Origin: Candidatus Saccharibacteria bacterium UBA5145
GTDB lineage: Bacteria; Patescibacteriota; Saccharimonadia; Saccharimonadales; UBA4665
Direction of reading: 5' to 3'
DNA length: 39,323 nucleotides
NCBI GenBank assembly: GCA_002413865.1
Contig: DHXX01000012.1
Span: 136,673 to 175,995, forward strand
Shown here piece after piece: positions 8,246 to 15,439 of the stretch. The position numbers were made by a program, and so were the translations under genes. The notes under the pieces are model-generated. The model was not told where the DNA came from. It made no database searches and saw only the letters and a list, made by a program, of their open reading frames with translations. Every line of letters begins with the position of its first letter. The stretch's first letter is position 1.

Positions 8246-10162
8246 ATGGGAAAAATTATCGGCATCGACCTCGGTACGACCAACTCGGCCATGGCTGTCA
8301 TGCAGTCCGGCAAAGCGGATATCATCGCCAATAGCGAAGGTAACCGCACCACGCCATCGGTTGTCGCCGTCAACAAAAACGGTGAACGCTTGGTTGGCCA
8401 GGTCGCCCGCCGCCAACAGGTCACCAACAGCAGCAACACAATTTATGAAGTAAAACGTTTGATTGGCCGTAACTTTAGCGACCCCGAAGTCCAGCGCGAC
8501 CTCAAATTGATGGGTTACGAGATCATCAAGAGCGGCAATGGTGTCAAGGTCAAGATGGGTGACAAAGAGTACAGCCCGGAGGAAATCAGCGCCATGATCC
8601 TGGCCAAGCTCAAGGCCGACGCCGAAGCATTCTTGGGTGACAAGGTGACCGAGGCCGTCATTACCGTTCCGGCCTACTTTGACGACTCGCAACGCCAAGC
8701 CACCAAAGACGCCGGTAAAATCGCCGGGCTCGAAGTCCGACGCATCATCAACGAACCAACCGCGGCCGCCTTGGCTTACGGCTTGGACAAAGCCGACAAA
8801 AAAGACGAGAAGATCGCCGTCTACGACCTCGGCGGCGGGACGTTCGACGTCTCGATTCTCGAACTAGGTGACGGCGTCTTTGAAGTTAAATCGACCAACG
8901 GCGACACTCACCTCGGCGGAGCCGATTTTGACCGCGTCATCATCAACTACTTTGCCGACGAATTCAAGAAAGAGCACGGCCTCGACATCAGCGACGACAA
9001 AGCCGCCATGCAGCGCTTGCGCGATGAAGCCGAAAAGGCCAAGATCGAACTTTCGAGCGCCCAAGAAGTCAACGTTAACCTGCCATTCTTAACGGCTGAC
9101 GCCAGCGGCCCGAAGCACTTCGAGCACAAACTGACGCGCGCTAAACTGGAGCAACTGGTCGGTGATTTGATCAACAAAACGGCTTTACCCTGTGAAAAGG
9201 CCCTCAAAGACGCCGGCCTCAAAGCCAGCGACATCGATGCCATCGTGCTCGTCGGTGGAATGACGCGCATGCCGTCGGTCGTCGAAAAGGTCAAAGCGAT
9301 TTTTGGTAAAGACCCCATGAAGGGCGTCAACCCCGATGAAGTCGTCGCCGTCGGCGCCGCCATCCAAGGTGGCGTCTTGCAAGGCGACGTCAAGGACGTG
9401 CTGCTACTGGACGTCACGCCCCTTTCGCTCGGCATCGAGACGATGGGCGGCGTCATGACCAAGTTGATCGAACGCAACACCACCGTCCCAACCAGTAAAT
9501 CAGAAGTTTTCTCGACGGCGGCCGACAACCAGCCGCAGGTCGAAATCCACGTCGCCCAAGGTGAACGCGAGATGATTGACGGCAATAAGTCGCTCGGTCG
9601 CTTCGTGCTCGACGGCATCCCCTCGGCACCTCGGGGTGTCCCCCAGATCGAAGTTACGTTTAACATCGATGCCAACGGTATTTTGCACGTCAACGCCAAG
9701 GACAAGGGCTCGGGCAAAGAACAGAGCATTACGATCTCCGGCTCCGGTAACTTGAAGAAAGACGAAGTCGAAAAGATGGCCAAAGAAGCCGAGGCCCACG
9801 CCGACGAAGACAAGGCGCGCAAAGACGCCGTCGAAGCCCGCAACCTGCTCGACAGCACGGTCTACCAAGCCGAAAAAATGGCCAAGGACAACAAGGATAA
9901 GATTAGCGAGGACGACCTCAAAACTTTGAACGAAGCCGTCGAGGCCGCCCAGAAAGTCGTGGCCGACGCCAAAGCCAGCAAAGAAGACCTCGAAAAAGCC
10001 GCCCAAGAACTAAATGACAAAATCATGCCAATTGGCGCCAAAATGTATGAGAACCCGGAAGCTGAAGCGACTGCCCCCGACGCCAGCCAAACCACCGACG
10101 AACCGACCGAAGGTGAAGTCGTCGACCCGGAAGCCAGTTCCGACCAAGCTGACAAGAAGTAG
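8246..10162 (+). CDS. dnaK: Molecular chaperone DnaK (Hsp70)
   Basis: DnaK is the ATP-driven Hsp70 that folds and disaggregates proteins with DnaJ and GrpE. The 638 residues are full length. The ATPase domain begins GKIIGIDLGTTNSA and contains VPAYFDDSQRQATKDAG, NEPTAAALAYG, YDLGGGTFDVS and VLVGGMTRMP. The substrate-binding domain starts after DVTPLSLGIETMGG near residue 390. A helical lid and an acidic, low-complexity tail of about 40 residues end the protein. AGAGGAGA gives a strong ribosome-binding site. CIRCE and promoter lie directly upstream and a hairpin terminator lies directly downstream, so it is probably a single-gene unit. Confidence 0.98.
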   Translation: MGKIIGIDLGTTNSAMAVMQSGKADIIANSEGNRTTPSVVAVNKNGERLVGQVARRQQVTNSSNTIYEVKRLIGRNFSDPEVQRDLKLMGYEIIKSGNGVKVKMGDKEYSPEEISAMILAKLKADAEAFLGDKVTEAVITVPAYFDDSQRQATKDAGKIAGLEVRRIINEPTAAALAYGLDKADKKDEKIAVYDLGGGTFDVSILELGDGVFEVKSTNGDTHLGGADFDRVIINYFADEFKKEHGLDISDDKAAMQRLRDEAEKAKIELSSAQEVNVNLPFLTADASGPKHFEHKLTRAKLEQLVGDLINKTALPCEKALKDAGLKASDIDAIVLVGGMTRMPSVVEKVKAIFGKDPMKGVNPDEVVAVGAAIQGGVLQGDVKDVLLLDVTPLSLGIETMGGVMTKLIERNTTVPTSKSEVFSTAADNQPQVEIHVAQGEREMIDGNKSLGRFVLDGIPSAPRGVPQIEVTFNIDANGILHVNAKDKGSGKEQSITISGSGNLKKDEVEKMAKEAEAHADEDKARKDAVEARNLLDSTVYQAEKMAKDNKDKISEDDLKTLNEAVEAAQKVVADAKASKEDLEKAAQELNDKIMPIGAKMYENPEAEATAPDASQTTDEPTEGEVVDPEASSDQADKK

Positions 10163-10166
10163 AACA

Positions 10167-10195
10167 TTGACAAAACGGGGTGAAACTGCTACTAT
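10167..10195 (+). promoter_or_regulatory. Candidate promoter just after dnaK
   Basis: A perfect TTGACA (10167-10172), 17-bp spacer and TACTAT (10190-10195) start 4 nt after the dnaK stop. Transcription would begin near 10202 and run straight into the terminator, giving an RNA of about 45 nt, or read through to the NYN gene. The -10 is only 4/6 and no experiment supports it. Confidence 0.35.
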
Positions 10196-10245
10196 CAGTA
10201 GTGAATCACCCCGTGCTGGCCTTTCAGGCCTCAGCGGGGCTTTTT
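10175..10245 (+). terminator. dnaK terminator with overlapping alternative hairpin
   Basis: CCCC (10209-10212) and inner blocks GCTG/CAGC and GCC/GGC pair to GGGG (10236-10239), followed by C and five T (10241-10245): an intrinsic terminator. A second stem pairs ACGGGGTGA (10175-10183) with TCACCCCGT (10206-10214). The two stems share the 10209-10214 bases and cannot form together. Confidence 0.75.
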
Positions 10246-10254
10246 ATTATCTAT

Positions 10255-10415
10255 GAACCCATTACATATCCTTTCCCGGTTACAACCCATCCTGGCGGCA
10301 CCAGTCAGCCGTTTTTCTCGTCACTGTACCGATAGGTACACTTCCTCCCAAGAACGACTAACTGGCACTCACCAGCATGGCTTTCCATACCGGGAAGAGG
10401 ATATGTAATGGGTTC
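10255..10415 (+). repeat. 161-bp element A with terminal inverted repeats
   Basis: The ends GAACCCATTACATATCC (10255-10271) and GGATATGTAATGGGTTC (10399-10415) are perfect inverted repeats, and pairing continues inward through TTCCCGGT with one extra base on the right. The centre holds a 6-bp hairpin, TGTACC-GATA-GGTACA (10371-10386 less 40: 10331-10346 region), flanked by CTCGTCA and CTTCCTC. Further inner blocks (CCAT/ATGG, CTGG/CCAG, CGTTTTT/AAGAACG) would let the whole element fold as one imperfect hairpin. A homologous element of identical length lies at 36409-36569. It carries no coding sequence. Confidence 0.8.
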
Positions 10416-10439
10416 TAAGCAGTCTATAATGGAGAAGAC

Positions 10440-11051
10440 ATGAAAGTATTTATCGACGGCGAAAACTTCCGTCACCGACTCGCCGGCGTCCTGACGCAAG
10501 AGGGTTTACTGGGTGACTACGACCAGCCATTCGACTTCGACGTGCCCGCCTTGCTGGAACTGGCCCTCACCGAAATCCCGGAACAGATTAGCTACTACAC
10601 CTCACGTGTCAAACAGCCGCACTTCGACGTGCCCCAGGAAATGTTGGATCGGATCGACGGCATCCGGGAACGCAGCCGCCGCTGGATCGCGATCTTAACC
10701 AACCAGGGCATTATGGTTATCAAAGCCGGTTATCTGAAAGTCCGCGACAGCACTAAGTGCAGCCACTGCGGCAAGAAAACCCTGATTCTGCAAGAAAAAG
10801 GCGTCGACGTGCGCTTGGCCACCGACGTGGTGCTAGCGGCCGCCGTCGACAAAGTCCACCACATCGTCGTGCTCAGTTCGGACGCCGATATGATACCGGC
10901 CCTCGAATCAGCCCGCCAATCCGGGGCGACCGTCACTTACCTCTGCTTTGCCGAAGAACTCAACAGCGCCATCGCCAGCGTCAGCAGCCAAACCTTAACC
11001 TATTCACGCAAAAATATCAGCGATATCTATCAAGGCCGGCACCATGAATAG
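10440..11051 (+). CDS. NYN-domain (PIN-like) putative ribonuclease with zinc-ribbon-like insert
   Basis: NYN proteins are PIN-fold nucleases that use clustered acidic residues and metal ions to cut RNA. The 203 residues begin MKVFIDGENF, giving the first acidic site (Asp6, Glu8). VDVRLATDVVLAA and VVLSSDADMIPAL supply the remaining acidic positions. A C-x2-C pair in KCSHCGKKTL (around residue 107) may bind metal or RNA. TATAAT (10425-10430) ends 9 nt before the ATG, and GGAGAAG lies in between, so translation may be leaderless or use that site. It overlaps cutA by 8 nt, indicating co-transcription. The RNA target is unknown. Confidence 0.8.
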   Translation: MKVFIDGENFRHRLAGVLTQEGLLGDYDQPFDFDVPALLELALTEIPEQISYYTSRVKQPHFDVPQEMLDRIDGIRERSRRWIAILTNQGIMVIKAGYLKVRDSTKCSHCGKKTLILQEKGVDVRLATDVVLAAAVDKVHHIVVLSSDADMIPALESARQSGATVTYLCFAEELNSAIASVSSQTLTYSRKNISDIYQGRHHE

Positions 11052-11373
11052 GGTCGAGTTTGTCGAACTGATAGTTACTTGCGCCAGTTGGCAGGAAGCC
11101 CAAGGCATCGCCGACAGTCTGCTTGAAAAGCGGTTGGTGGCCTGTGTCGAATTTATCGACATCAAATCCAAGTACCACTGGCAAGGAGGGCTCGAAGAGG
11201 CAAGTGAAGTAAAGTTAATTATGGAAAGTTTGGCGACGAAATTTGCAGCGGTCGAGGCGGAAATTACCAAGCTGCACAGTTATGAGACGTTCGTACTGCA
11301 GCAATTACCAATCACTCGTTTATCAACGCGAGCCGCCGACTGGCTGACAACCGAATTAAAAGATAAGGACTGA
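11044..11373 (+). CDS. cutA: CutA1-family protein
   Basis: CutA1 proteins are small trimeric ferredoxin-like proteins linked to divalent cation tolerance; their exact role is unsettled. The 109 residues show the family layout: VTCASWQEAQGIADSLLEKRLVACV (as an N-terminal strand-helix unit), YHWQGGLEEASEVKLIMES and the closing LHSYETFVLQQLPI, equivalent to the usual HPYExPEI(I/V) motif with Thr-Phe-Val replacing Val-Pro-Glu. The start overlaps the NYN gene and the following small gene begins 5 nt after the stop, so it belongs to the NYN operon. Confidence 0.88.
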   Translation: MNRVEFVELIVTCASWQEAQGIADSLLEKRLVACVEFIDIKSKYHWQGGLEEASEVKLIMESLATKFAAVEAEITKLHSYETFVLQQLPITRLSTRAADWLTTELKDKD

Positions 11374-11378
11374 TAATT

Positions 11379-11657
11379 ATGACAATCGAACAGCAATACG
11401 CCGAACCGCGGACTATCCAAAGCGAGCTTTATCCATCCCCCCACGATCAATTAGTCGAGGCCGCTTCCCATGATGGGTTTGTGATTGGCCTGGCGGCCGG
11501 CTTTAGCCGGGGTGAGTTTGACTTCGATCTGAAAGCGGTCGAAGCCGTCGCCGGCAAGTACGGCCTAGCAGTCGAAGACGTGACTGAACACGCTTGTAAT
11601 GTCAGTCGCATGCGCTTAGCCGAAATAGTGCGACTGGTACTTAACGATGAAGTTTGA
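11379..11657 (+). CDS. Small acidic protein, unknown function
   Basis: The 92-residue soluble protein is not recognised. The N-terminal 25 residues look extended; the rest is predicted from sequence pattern to be mostly helical (FDLKAVEAVAGKYGL, VEDVTEHACNVSRMRLAEIVRLVL). It lacks signal peptide, membrane segments or metal motifs. It starts 5 nt after cutA and overlaps the next gene by 11 nt, which supports it as a true gene within the operon. Confidence 0.6.
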   Translation: MTIEQQYAEPRTIQSELYPSPHDQLVEAASHDGFVIGLAAGFSRGEFDFDLKAVEAVAGKYGLAVEDVTEHACNVSRMRLAEIVRLVLNDEV

Positions 11658-11916
11658 TTATAAACAGTTTACCGAGCGGGCTGCTCTGGTGGCCGCTATC
11701 TTGTATCCGCTGAGCGCCGTCCCGCAGGCCATTCAGATTTTCGTTCGCCAAGAAGCGCGTGATTTGTCGTTGATTACCTGGATCGGCTTCGCCTCGATTG
11801 AACTAATATTTTTACTTTATGGCTTCGCCCATAATCTTCGCCCGATCATCCTGAGCGGTGTATTGTGGATGGCAGTCTACGGTATAATTATTGTTGGAAT
11901 TGTGGAGTACTCGTAA
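11647..11916 (+). CDS. SemiSWEET/PQ-loop family small membrane transporter
   Basis: The 89-residue protein has three hydrophobic helices and the single PQ-loop layout of bacterial SemiSWEETs, which dimerise to carry small sugars or metabolites. YPLSAVPQAIQIF (Pro26-Gln27) is the PQ motif in helix 1, followed by the conserved basic/polar linker RQEARDLSLITW and helices 2 and 3. The substrate cannot be read from the sequence. It overlaps the preceding gene by 11 nt. A TATAAT (11882-11887) within its end may serve dnaJ. Confidence 0.75.
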   Translation: MKFDYKQFTERAALVAAILYPLSAVPQAIQIFVRQEARDLSLITWIGFASIELIFLLYGFAHNLRPIILSGVLWMAVYGIIIVGIVEYS

Positions 11917-11920
11917 AACT

Positions 11921-13027
11921 ATGGCAACCAAGAGAGATTATTACGAAATATTAGGAGTCGGCAAGTCGGCCAGCGCCGATGAGATCAAAAAGGCTTTTCG
12001 CAAGTCAGCCATCGAACACCACCCCGATCGCGGTGGCGACGAAGCCAAGTTCAAAGAACTCAACGAAGCTTACGAGGTGCTGAAAGACGCCGAAAAACGC
12101 AAACGCTACGACCAATTCGGCCACGCCGGTGTCAGCGGCAATGGCGGTGGTGGTTACGGTGGTTTTGAAGGTTACGGTGGTCAGGGACAGAACGTCAATT
12201 TTGACTTCGGCGATCTCGGCTTGGGCGACATTTTCAGCAGCTTCTTTGGCGGTGGCGGCGGGCAGCAGTCGCAGCGTCAGGCGCGCGGCCGCGACGTTGA
12301 ATCGCGCGTCGAAATCAGTTTCGAACAAGCCGTTTTTGGCACCAATGTTGACCTCAACCTCAACCTCGAAGACAGCTGCGAGCACTGCAAGGGAACGACT
12401 GTCGAGCCCGGGCACGAACTCAAAACTTGTAAAACCTGTGGCGGGTCGGGCCAAGTCGTCAGCGTTACGCGGACGATCTTCGGCAATATTCAGCAGGCCA
12501 ACATCTGTCCAACCTGTCACGGCAAGGGCAAGGTCCCCGAAAAGGTCTGCACGGTCTGTTTTGGCAAGGGCACCCAAGCCAAAAAGCAAACCGTCAGGCT
12601 GAAGATACCGGCCGGTATCGATGACGGCGCCACGATTCGCTTGCGTGAACACGGCGAAGCCGTCGCCAACGGACCCAAAGGCGACCTCTACGTCAATATC
12701 CGCGTCAAACCGCACAAGCAATTCACCCGCGAGGGCGATTTAATCCTCAGTAACGAACACCTCGGCATGGTCGAGGCCGCGCTGGGCACCGAAATGGACG
12801 TCGCCACCGTCGACGGGCCGGTGCGCATGAAGGTCCCGGCCGGCACCCAAAGTGGTTCGGACTTTAAGTTGAGTAGTCATGGGGTGCCGCACCTCAAAGG
12901 CAGCACGCGTGGCGCCCACATCGTAACCATCATCGTCGATACGCCCGCCAAACTCACCAAGCGCCAACAGGAACTGTTGCAGGAATTTTCACAAGAGGGC
13001 GGCAACAAGCACAAATTTTGGAGCTAG
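11921..13027 (+). CDS. dnaJ: Co-chaperone DnaJ (Hsp40)
   Basis: DnaJ delivers clients to DnaK and stimulates its ATPase. The 368 residues show the J domain with HPD (HHPDRGG, near residue 31), a glycine/phenylalanine-rich linker (residues 70-115), and four zinc-binding repeats: CEHCKGTT, CKTCGGSG, CPTCHGKG and CTVCFGKG. The first repeat lacks the final Gly-x-Gly. C-terminal substrate domains end in ELLQEFSQEGG. The ATG at 11921 (MATKRDYYEILGV) is chosen; an upstream in-frame TTG at 11891 lies inside the previous gene. There is no CIRCE here, unlike hrcA and dnaK. The stop overlaps the convergent GGDEF gene. Confidence 0.97.
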   Translation: MATKRDYYEILGVGKSASADEIKKAFRKSAIEHHPDRGGDEAKFKELNEAYEVLKDAEKRKRYDQFGHAGVSGNGGGGYGGFEGYGGQGQNVNFDFGDLGLGDIFSSFFGGGGGQQSQRQARGRDVESRVEISFEQAVFGTNVDLNLNLEDSCEHCKGTTVEPGHELKTCKTCGGSGQVVSVTRTIFGNIQQANICPTCHGKGKVPEKVCTVCFGKGTQAKKQTVRLKIPAGIDDGATIRLREHGEAVANGPKGDLYVNIRVKPHKQFTREGDLILSNEHLGMVEAALGTEMDVATVDGPVRMKVPAGTQSGSDFKLSSHGVPHLKGSTRGAHIVTIIVDTPAKLTKRQQELLQEFSQEGGNKHKFWS

Positions 13028-13740
13028 GCGTCGACACCGAGTTGGTCAAAGTGGGCGACAATATTTTTACCGCCGCGCTTAGCCGCTAATAAAGCTTGAT
13101 CGGCAGTGTTGACGTTAACGCATAGATTCTTGTCGTAATCAACGCAGCCGACACCTATGCTGGCAGTCGTCGCCGTTTTTTCTTGGATGCTGACGCGAAT
13201 TGTATTGGCGATTTCGTCAGCGCGCTCGCGGCTGATACGGGGCAAGAGCATAACAAACTCATCACCACCCCAACGCGCTACTGGGTCTCTAGGACGGACG
13301 TTGTCTTTCATTATATTTGCTACGTCTCGAAGTAGTTCGTCCCCGGCGTTGTGGCCCTGCGTGTCATTGACATTCTTGAAGCCATCGAGGTCGAGGACGA
13401 GCAGAAAGGTAGCGCTCTCGCTATTAGCGCTGCCGTCGCGCCGATCATCCGGATGGTGCGATTCCTGAAGTCCGGAGAATGCTTTCTCAATAGAGCGGCG
13501 GTTATTTAAGCCAGTTAGAGGGTCAACACCCGCTTGTTCAGATAATATTTCGTTATTTTGCTTAAGTTGGGTGATGTTACCTTGGAGTTCACTAAGCGCA
13601 ACTAATCGACGAGCTGCATCATAAGCAGTTTTATAGACGAGCAGTTCGACGGCCGAGGGGTTTTCCCAAGGTTGGGTAGCAGTCCATATCTCTAGGGGCG
13701 GTTCGTTAGCCGACGACATTGGGGAGTACAATCTGTCCAT
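13024..13740 (-). CDS. GGDEF diguanylate cyclase
   Basis: GGDEF proteins make cyclic di-GMP from two GTP. The protein of about 238 residues has an N-terminal helical segment with coiled-coil character (LSELQGNITQLKQNNEILSE in the linker) and a full GGDEF domain starting DPLTGLNNRR. The active site WGGDEF is intact, the metal site LDLDGFKNVND is present, and RPRD lies five residues before GGDEF, the classical inhibitory I-site RxxD. No transmembrane or known sensor domain is seen. The start at 13740 is preferred: TTGCAT, 17 bp and TTTAAT end 9 nt before it, consistent with a leaderless mRNA. In-frame alternatives are TTG 13800 and ATG 13719. It is divergent from the Rim-like cluster. Confidence 0.92.
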   Translation of the reverse strand: MDRLYSPMSSANEPPLEIWTATQPWENPSAVELLVYKTAYDAARRLVALSELQGNITQLKQNNEILSEQAGVDPLTGLNNRRSIEKAFSGLQESHHPDDRRDGSANSESATFLLVLDLDGFKNVNDTQGHNAGDELLRDVANIMKDNVRPRDPVARWGGDEFVMLLPRISRERADEIANTIRVSIQEKTATTASIGVGCVDYDKNLCVNVNTADQALLAAKRGGKNIVAHFDQLGVDA

Positions 13741-13845
13741 ATTAAATATATTAAAACACATGCACCCTAGATATGCAAGAGATTCACAAAAGGCTCTCAA
13801 AATCTCTAGTTGCTAAATAACGCTTATGATTTATAATTGCAGCCA
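13741..13845. promoter_or_regulatory. Divergent promoter region between GGDEF gene and microprotein/Rim cluster
   Basis: Leftward: TTGCAT, 17 bp, TTTAAT (complement, -10 about 13750-13755). Rightward: TTGCTA (13810-13815), 16 bp, TATAAT (13832-13837), 8 nt before the ATG at 13846. Neither start codon has a Shine-Dalgarno site. The two promoters are close enough for coupled control. Confidence 0.6.
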
Positions 13846-13956
13846 ATGAAACGTGTTAACGAAGACGGTTTTATCCCGTTGCTTCTCACCATAATCACTA
13901 TCGTCATAGTTCTAATTTATTTCGTGTTCACTCGAGTTTTACAAGCCAAACGGTAG
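13846..13956 (+). CDS. 36-residue single-pass membrane microprotein
   Basis: The frame starts MKRVNEDGFIP, continues with a 21-residue hydrophobic helix rich in Ile, Val and Leu, and ends with the basic tail RVLQAKR. Charge distribution suggests the C-terminus is cytoplasmic. A TATAAT ends 8 nt before the ATG, a spacing shared with other apparent leaderless genes in this window, which supports it as a real gene despite its size. I recall similar short proteins with a DGFIP-like start from saccharibacteria, but cannot verify this here. Function unknown; it is divergent from the GGDEF gene and precedes the ATP-grasp gene. Confidence 0.6.
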   Translation: MKRVNEDGFIPLLLTIITIVIVLIYFVFTRVLQAKR

Positions 13957-14012
13957 GCTTGTTGCGCTGTCCGACACTGGACGCACCCCCTATTAATTAG
14001 TACACTGCGTAA

Positions 14013-14927
14013 GTGAAACTTGTCCTTGCCAACAACCAATCCGAACGCTTCGTAGCCTTCTATAAGTCACTGCAGAATCAGAGCCGTGAGCCTTTTGATT
14101 ACACTGGCTACAGCTCGATGATTTTCATGTTTGATAACGACTCTAGCCGGCCGATTGTCGTCAAAAACCTGGCCCAGGCGAGGGACTTGACCGACTACAA
14201 GGGCGTCTATATTAACAACTATCTGAATACTTACGAGCTCGCCGCTACCGTCGCCATCTGCTGCCAGGCACTCGGCGTGCCTTATGTCGATAAAGAATTC
14301 GAGCATGCGCCGTCATTGTCGAAGTTAACGGCCTCGGCCCGCTTAATCGCCGCCGGCGTGCGGATACCCAAAACGCTGGCCGGCACCAAGGCCGCTCTAT
14401 TGCAGGCCGGCGAGTATTATCCGGCCGATTTCTTTCCGGCCGTTCTGAAGCGCGCCGACGCTGACCGCGGCGTCGACAATTTGAAATTAGACAGTCCGGC
14501 CGAGGTGGCCGCTTGTCTGCAGGCGCACGCCGACCGCAGCCTTTGGTTACTGCAAGAGTATATCGCCAACGACGGTTTCTACCGGGTTAGCTTTTACGAC
14601 CAGCGACCGGTCTTTTGTATTTTCCGGACTCTCGAAGCCCGGGCTGACCAAAATGCCCAAAAGGCCCATATGTACCGGCCGAAAGGCGGTGCCAACGCGT
14701 CGCTGCTCCCGTTGGCGGAAGTCCCGCGCGAAATCATCGACGAATGCCAACGAGCCATCATGGCGCTCAACCGCCAGATCGGCGGCGTCGACTGCATCTA
14801 CGATCCAGTCAGCCAGCGAGTCTACGTTTTAGAGGTCAACTACAACCCGCAACTCGTGACCATCGAAACTTACAAAGACGTCCGCATTAAAGCCTTCCTC
14901 GACGACATCAATCGCGATTGGTCTTAA
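14013..14927 (+). CDS. ATP-grasp ligase, RimK-like
   Basis: ATP-grasp enzymes join a carboxylate to an amine through an acyl phosphate. The 304 residues show an N-terminal preATP-grasp region, an ATP-binding lysine region FFPAVLKRADADRGVDNLK (near 143-162), the LWLLQEYIANDGFYRVSF segment and the metal-binding end VLEVNYNPQ with Glu and Asn (near 278). The substrate is unknown; pairing with the two genes that follow suggests peptide or protein tailing. The GTG start sits 6 nt after TACACT (14001-14006), so the mRNA may be leaderless. It ends 38 nt before the next start. Confidence 0.82.
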   Translation: MKLVLANNQSERFVAFYKSLQNQSREPFDYTGYSSMIFMFDNDSSRPIVVKNLAQARDLTDYKGVYINNYLNTYELAATVAICCQALGVPYVDKEFEHAPSLSKLTASARLIAAGVRIPKTLAGTKAALLQAGEYYPADFFPAVLKRADADRGVDNLKLDSPAEVAACLQAHADRSLWLLQEYIANDGFYRVSFYDQRPVFCIFRTLEARADQNAQKAHMYRPKGGANASLLPLAEVPREIIDECQRAIMALNRQIGGVDCIYDPVSQRVYVLEVNYNPQLVTIETYKDVRIKAFLDDINRDWS

Positions 14928-14965
14928 GGCTAGTAAAAAATAATGAAATATGTTATAATCGCATC

Positions 14966-15439
14966 ATGAAACCAAAAACACACCTCGGTCAGATTGCCGA
15001 AATTAGCTTGCCGGAAATCACGTCTGCCGCCCTCGCCGCCCGCGTCGATACCGGGGCTAAGACTTCGTCGATCTGGGTATCAAAAGTCACTGAAATTGGT
15101 GATGGCCTCGAAGTCGTCTTTTTTGGGGAAGGCGTGCCGCACTACGACCAAAAAACGGTGGTCTTCAAAGATTATGGCGTAGCGGTCGTGACGAGCTCGA
15201 ACGGCGGTACCGAATCGCGCTTTAAGGTAAAGTTATCGTGTAAAATTGCCGGTCGGGTCGTCCGGGCCTGGTTCACGCTGGCCGATCGTTCGTCGCTGAC
15301 CTATCCGGTATTACTCGGCCGCAACCTCTTAAAGGGCAAGTTTATCGTCGATGTGTCGGTTTCCAATACCGAATTGCCCCTTCATCAAGCTAAACCGGTA
15401 ACTGCCGCGGGCACTACTAGTCAGGAGAAAATCACATGA
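14966..15439 (+). CDS. rimB: Retropepsin-like / ATP-dependent zinc protease family protein (RimB-like)
   Basis: The family (Pfam Zn_protease, PF05618) has a retropepsin-like fold; in Pseudomonas the member RimB works with RimK and has been reported to trim glutamate tails from ribosomal protein S6. Visible hallmarks in this 157-residue protein are RVDTGAKTSS near residue 29, with the catalytic Asp-Thr-Gly-Ala, WFTLADRSSLTYPVLLGRN and the end GKFIVDVS. The ATG at 14966 is chosen because an extended -10 (TGT TATAAT, 14951-14959) ends 6 nt upstream; a longer frame from 14918 would run through that promoter. Its stop overlaps the start of rimK. Confidence 0.87.
   Translation: MKPKTHLGQIAEISLPEITSAALAARVDTGAKTSSIWVSKVTEIGDGLEVVFFGEGVPHYDQKTVVFKDYGVAVVTSSNGGTESRFKVKLSCKIAGRVVRAWFTLADRSSLTYPVLLGRNLLKGKFIVDVSVSNTELPLHQAKPVTAAGTTSQEKIT

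Noticed and set aside
8947..9858. Long reverse-strand frame (303 codons) opposite dnaK
   Set aside because: It mirrors the codon bias of dnaK, yields a Ser/Leu-rich product without motifs, and has no start signals.
9500..10006. Reverse-strand frame of 168 codons opposite dnaK
   Set aside because: Phe/Gly/Val-rich product is the shadow of Lys/Glu/Ala-rich coding sequence.
12005..12721. Reverse-strand frame of 238 codons opposite dnaJ
   Set aside because: Low-complexity Val/Ala/Phe product, a shadow of dnaJ.
13741..13800. Longer GGDEF protein starting at TTG 13800
   Set aside because: The extension would be translated across the -35 and -10 boxes of the likely promoter and has no ribosome-binding site.
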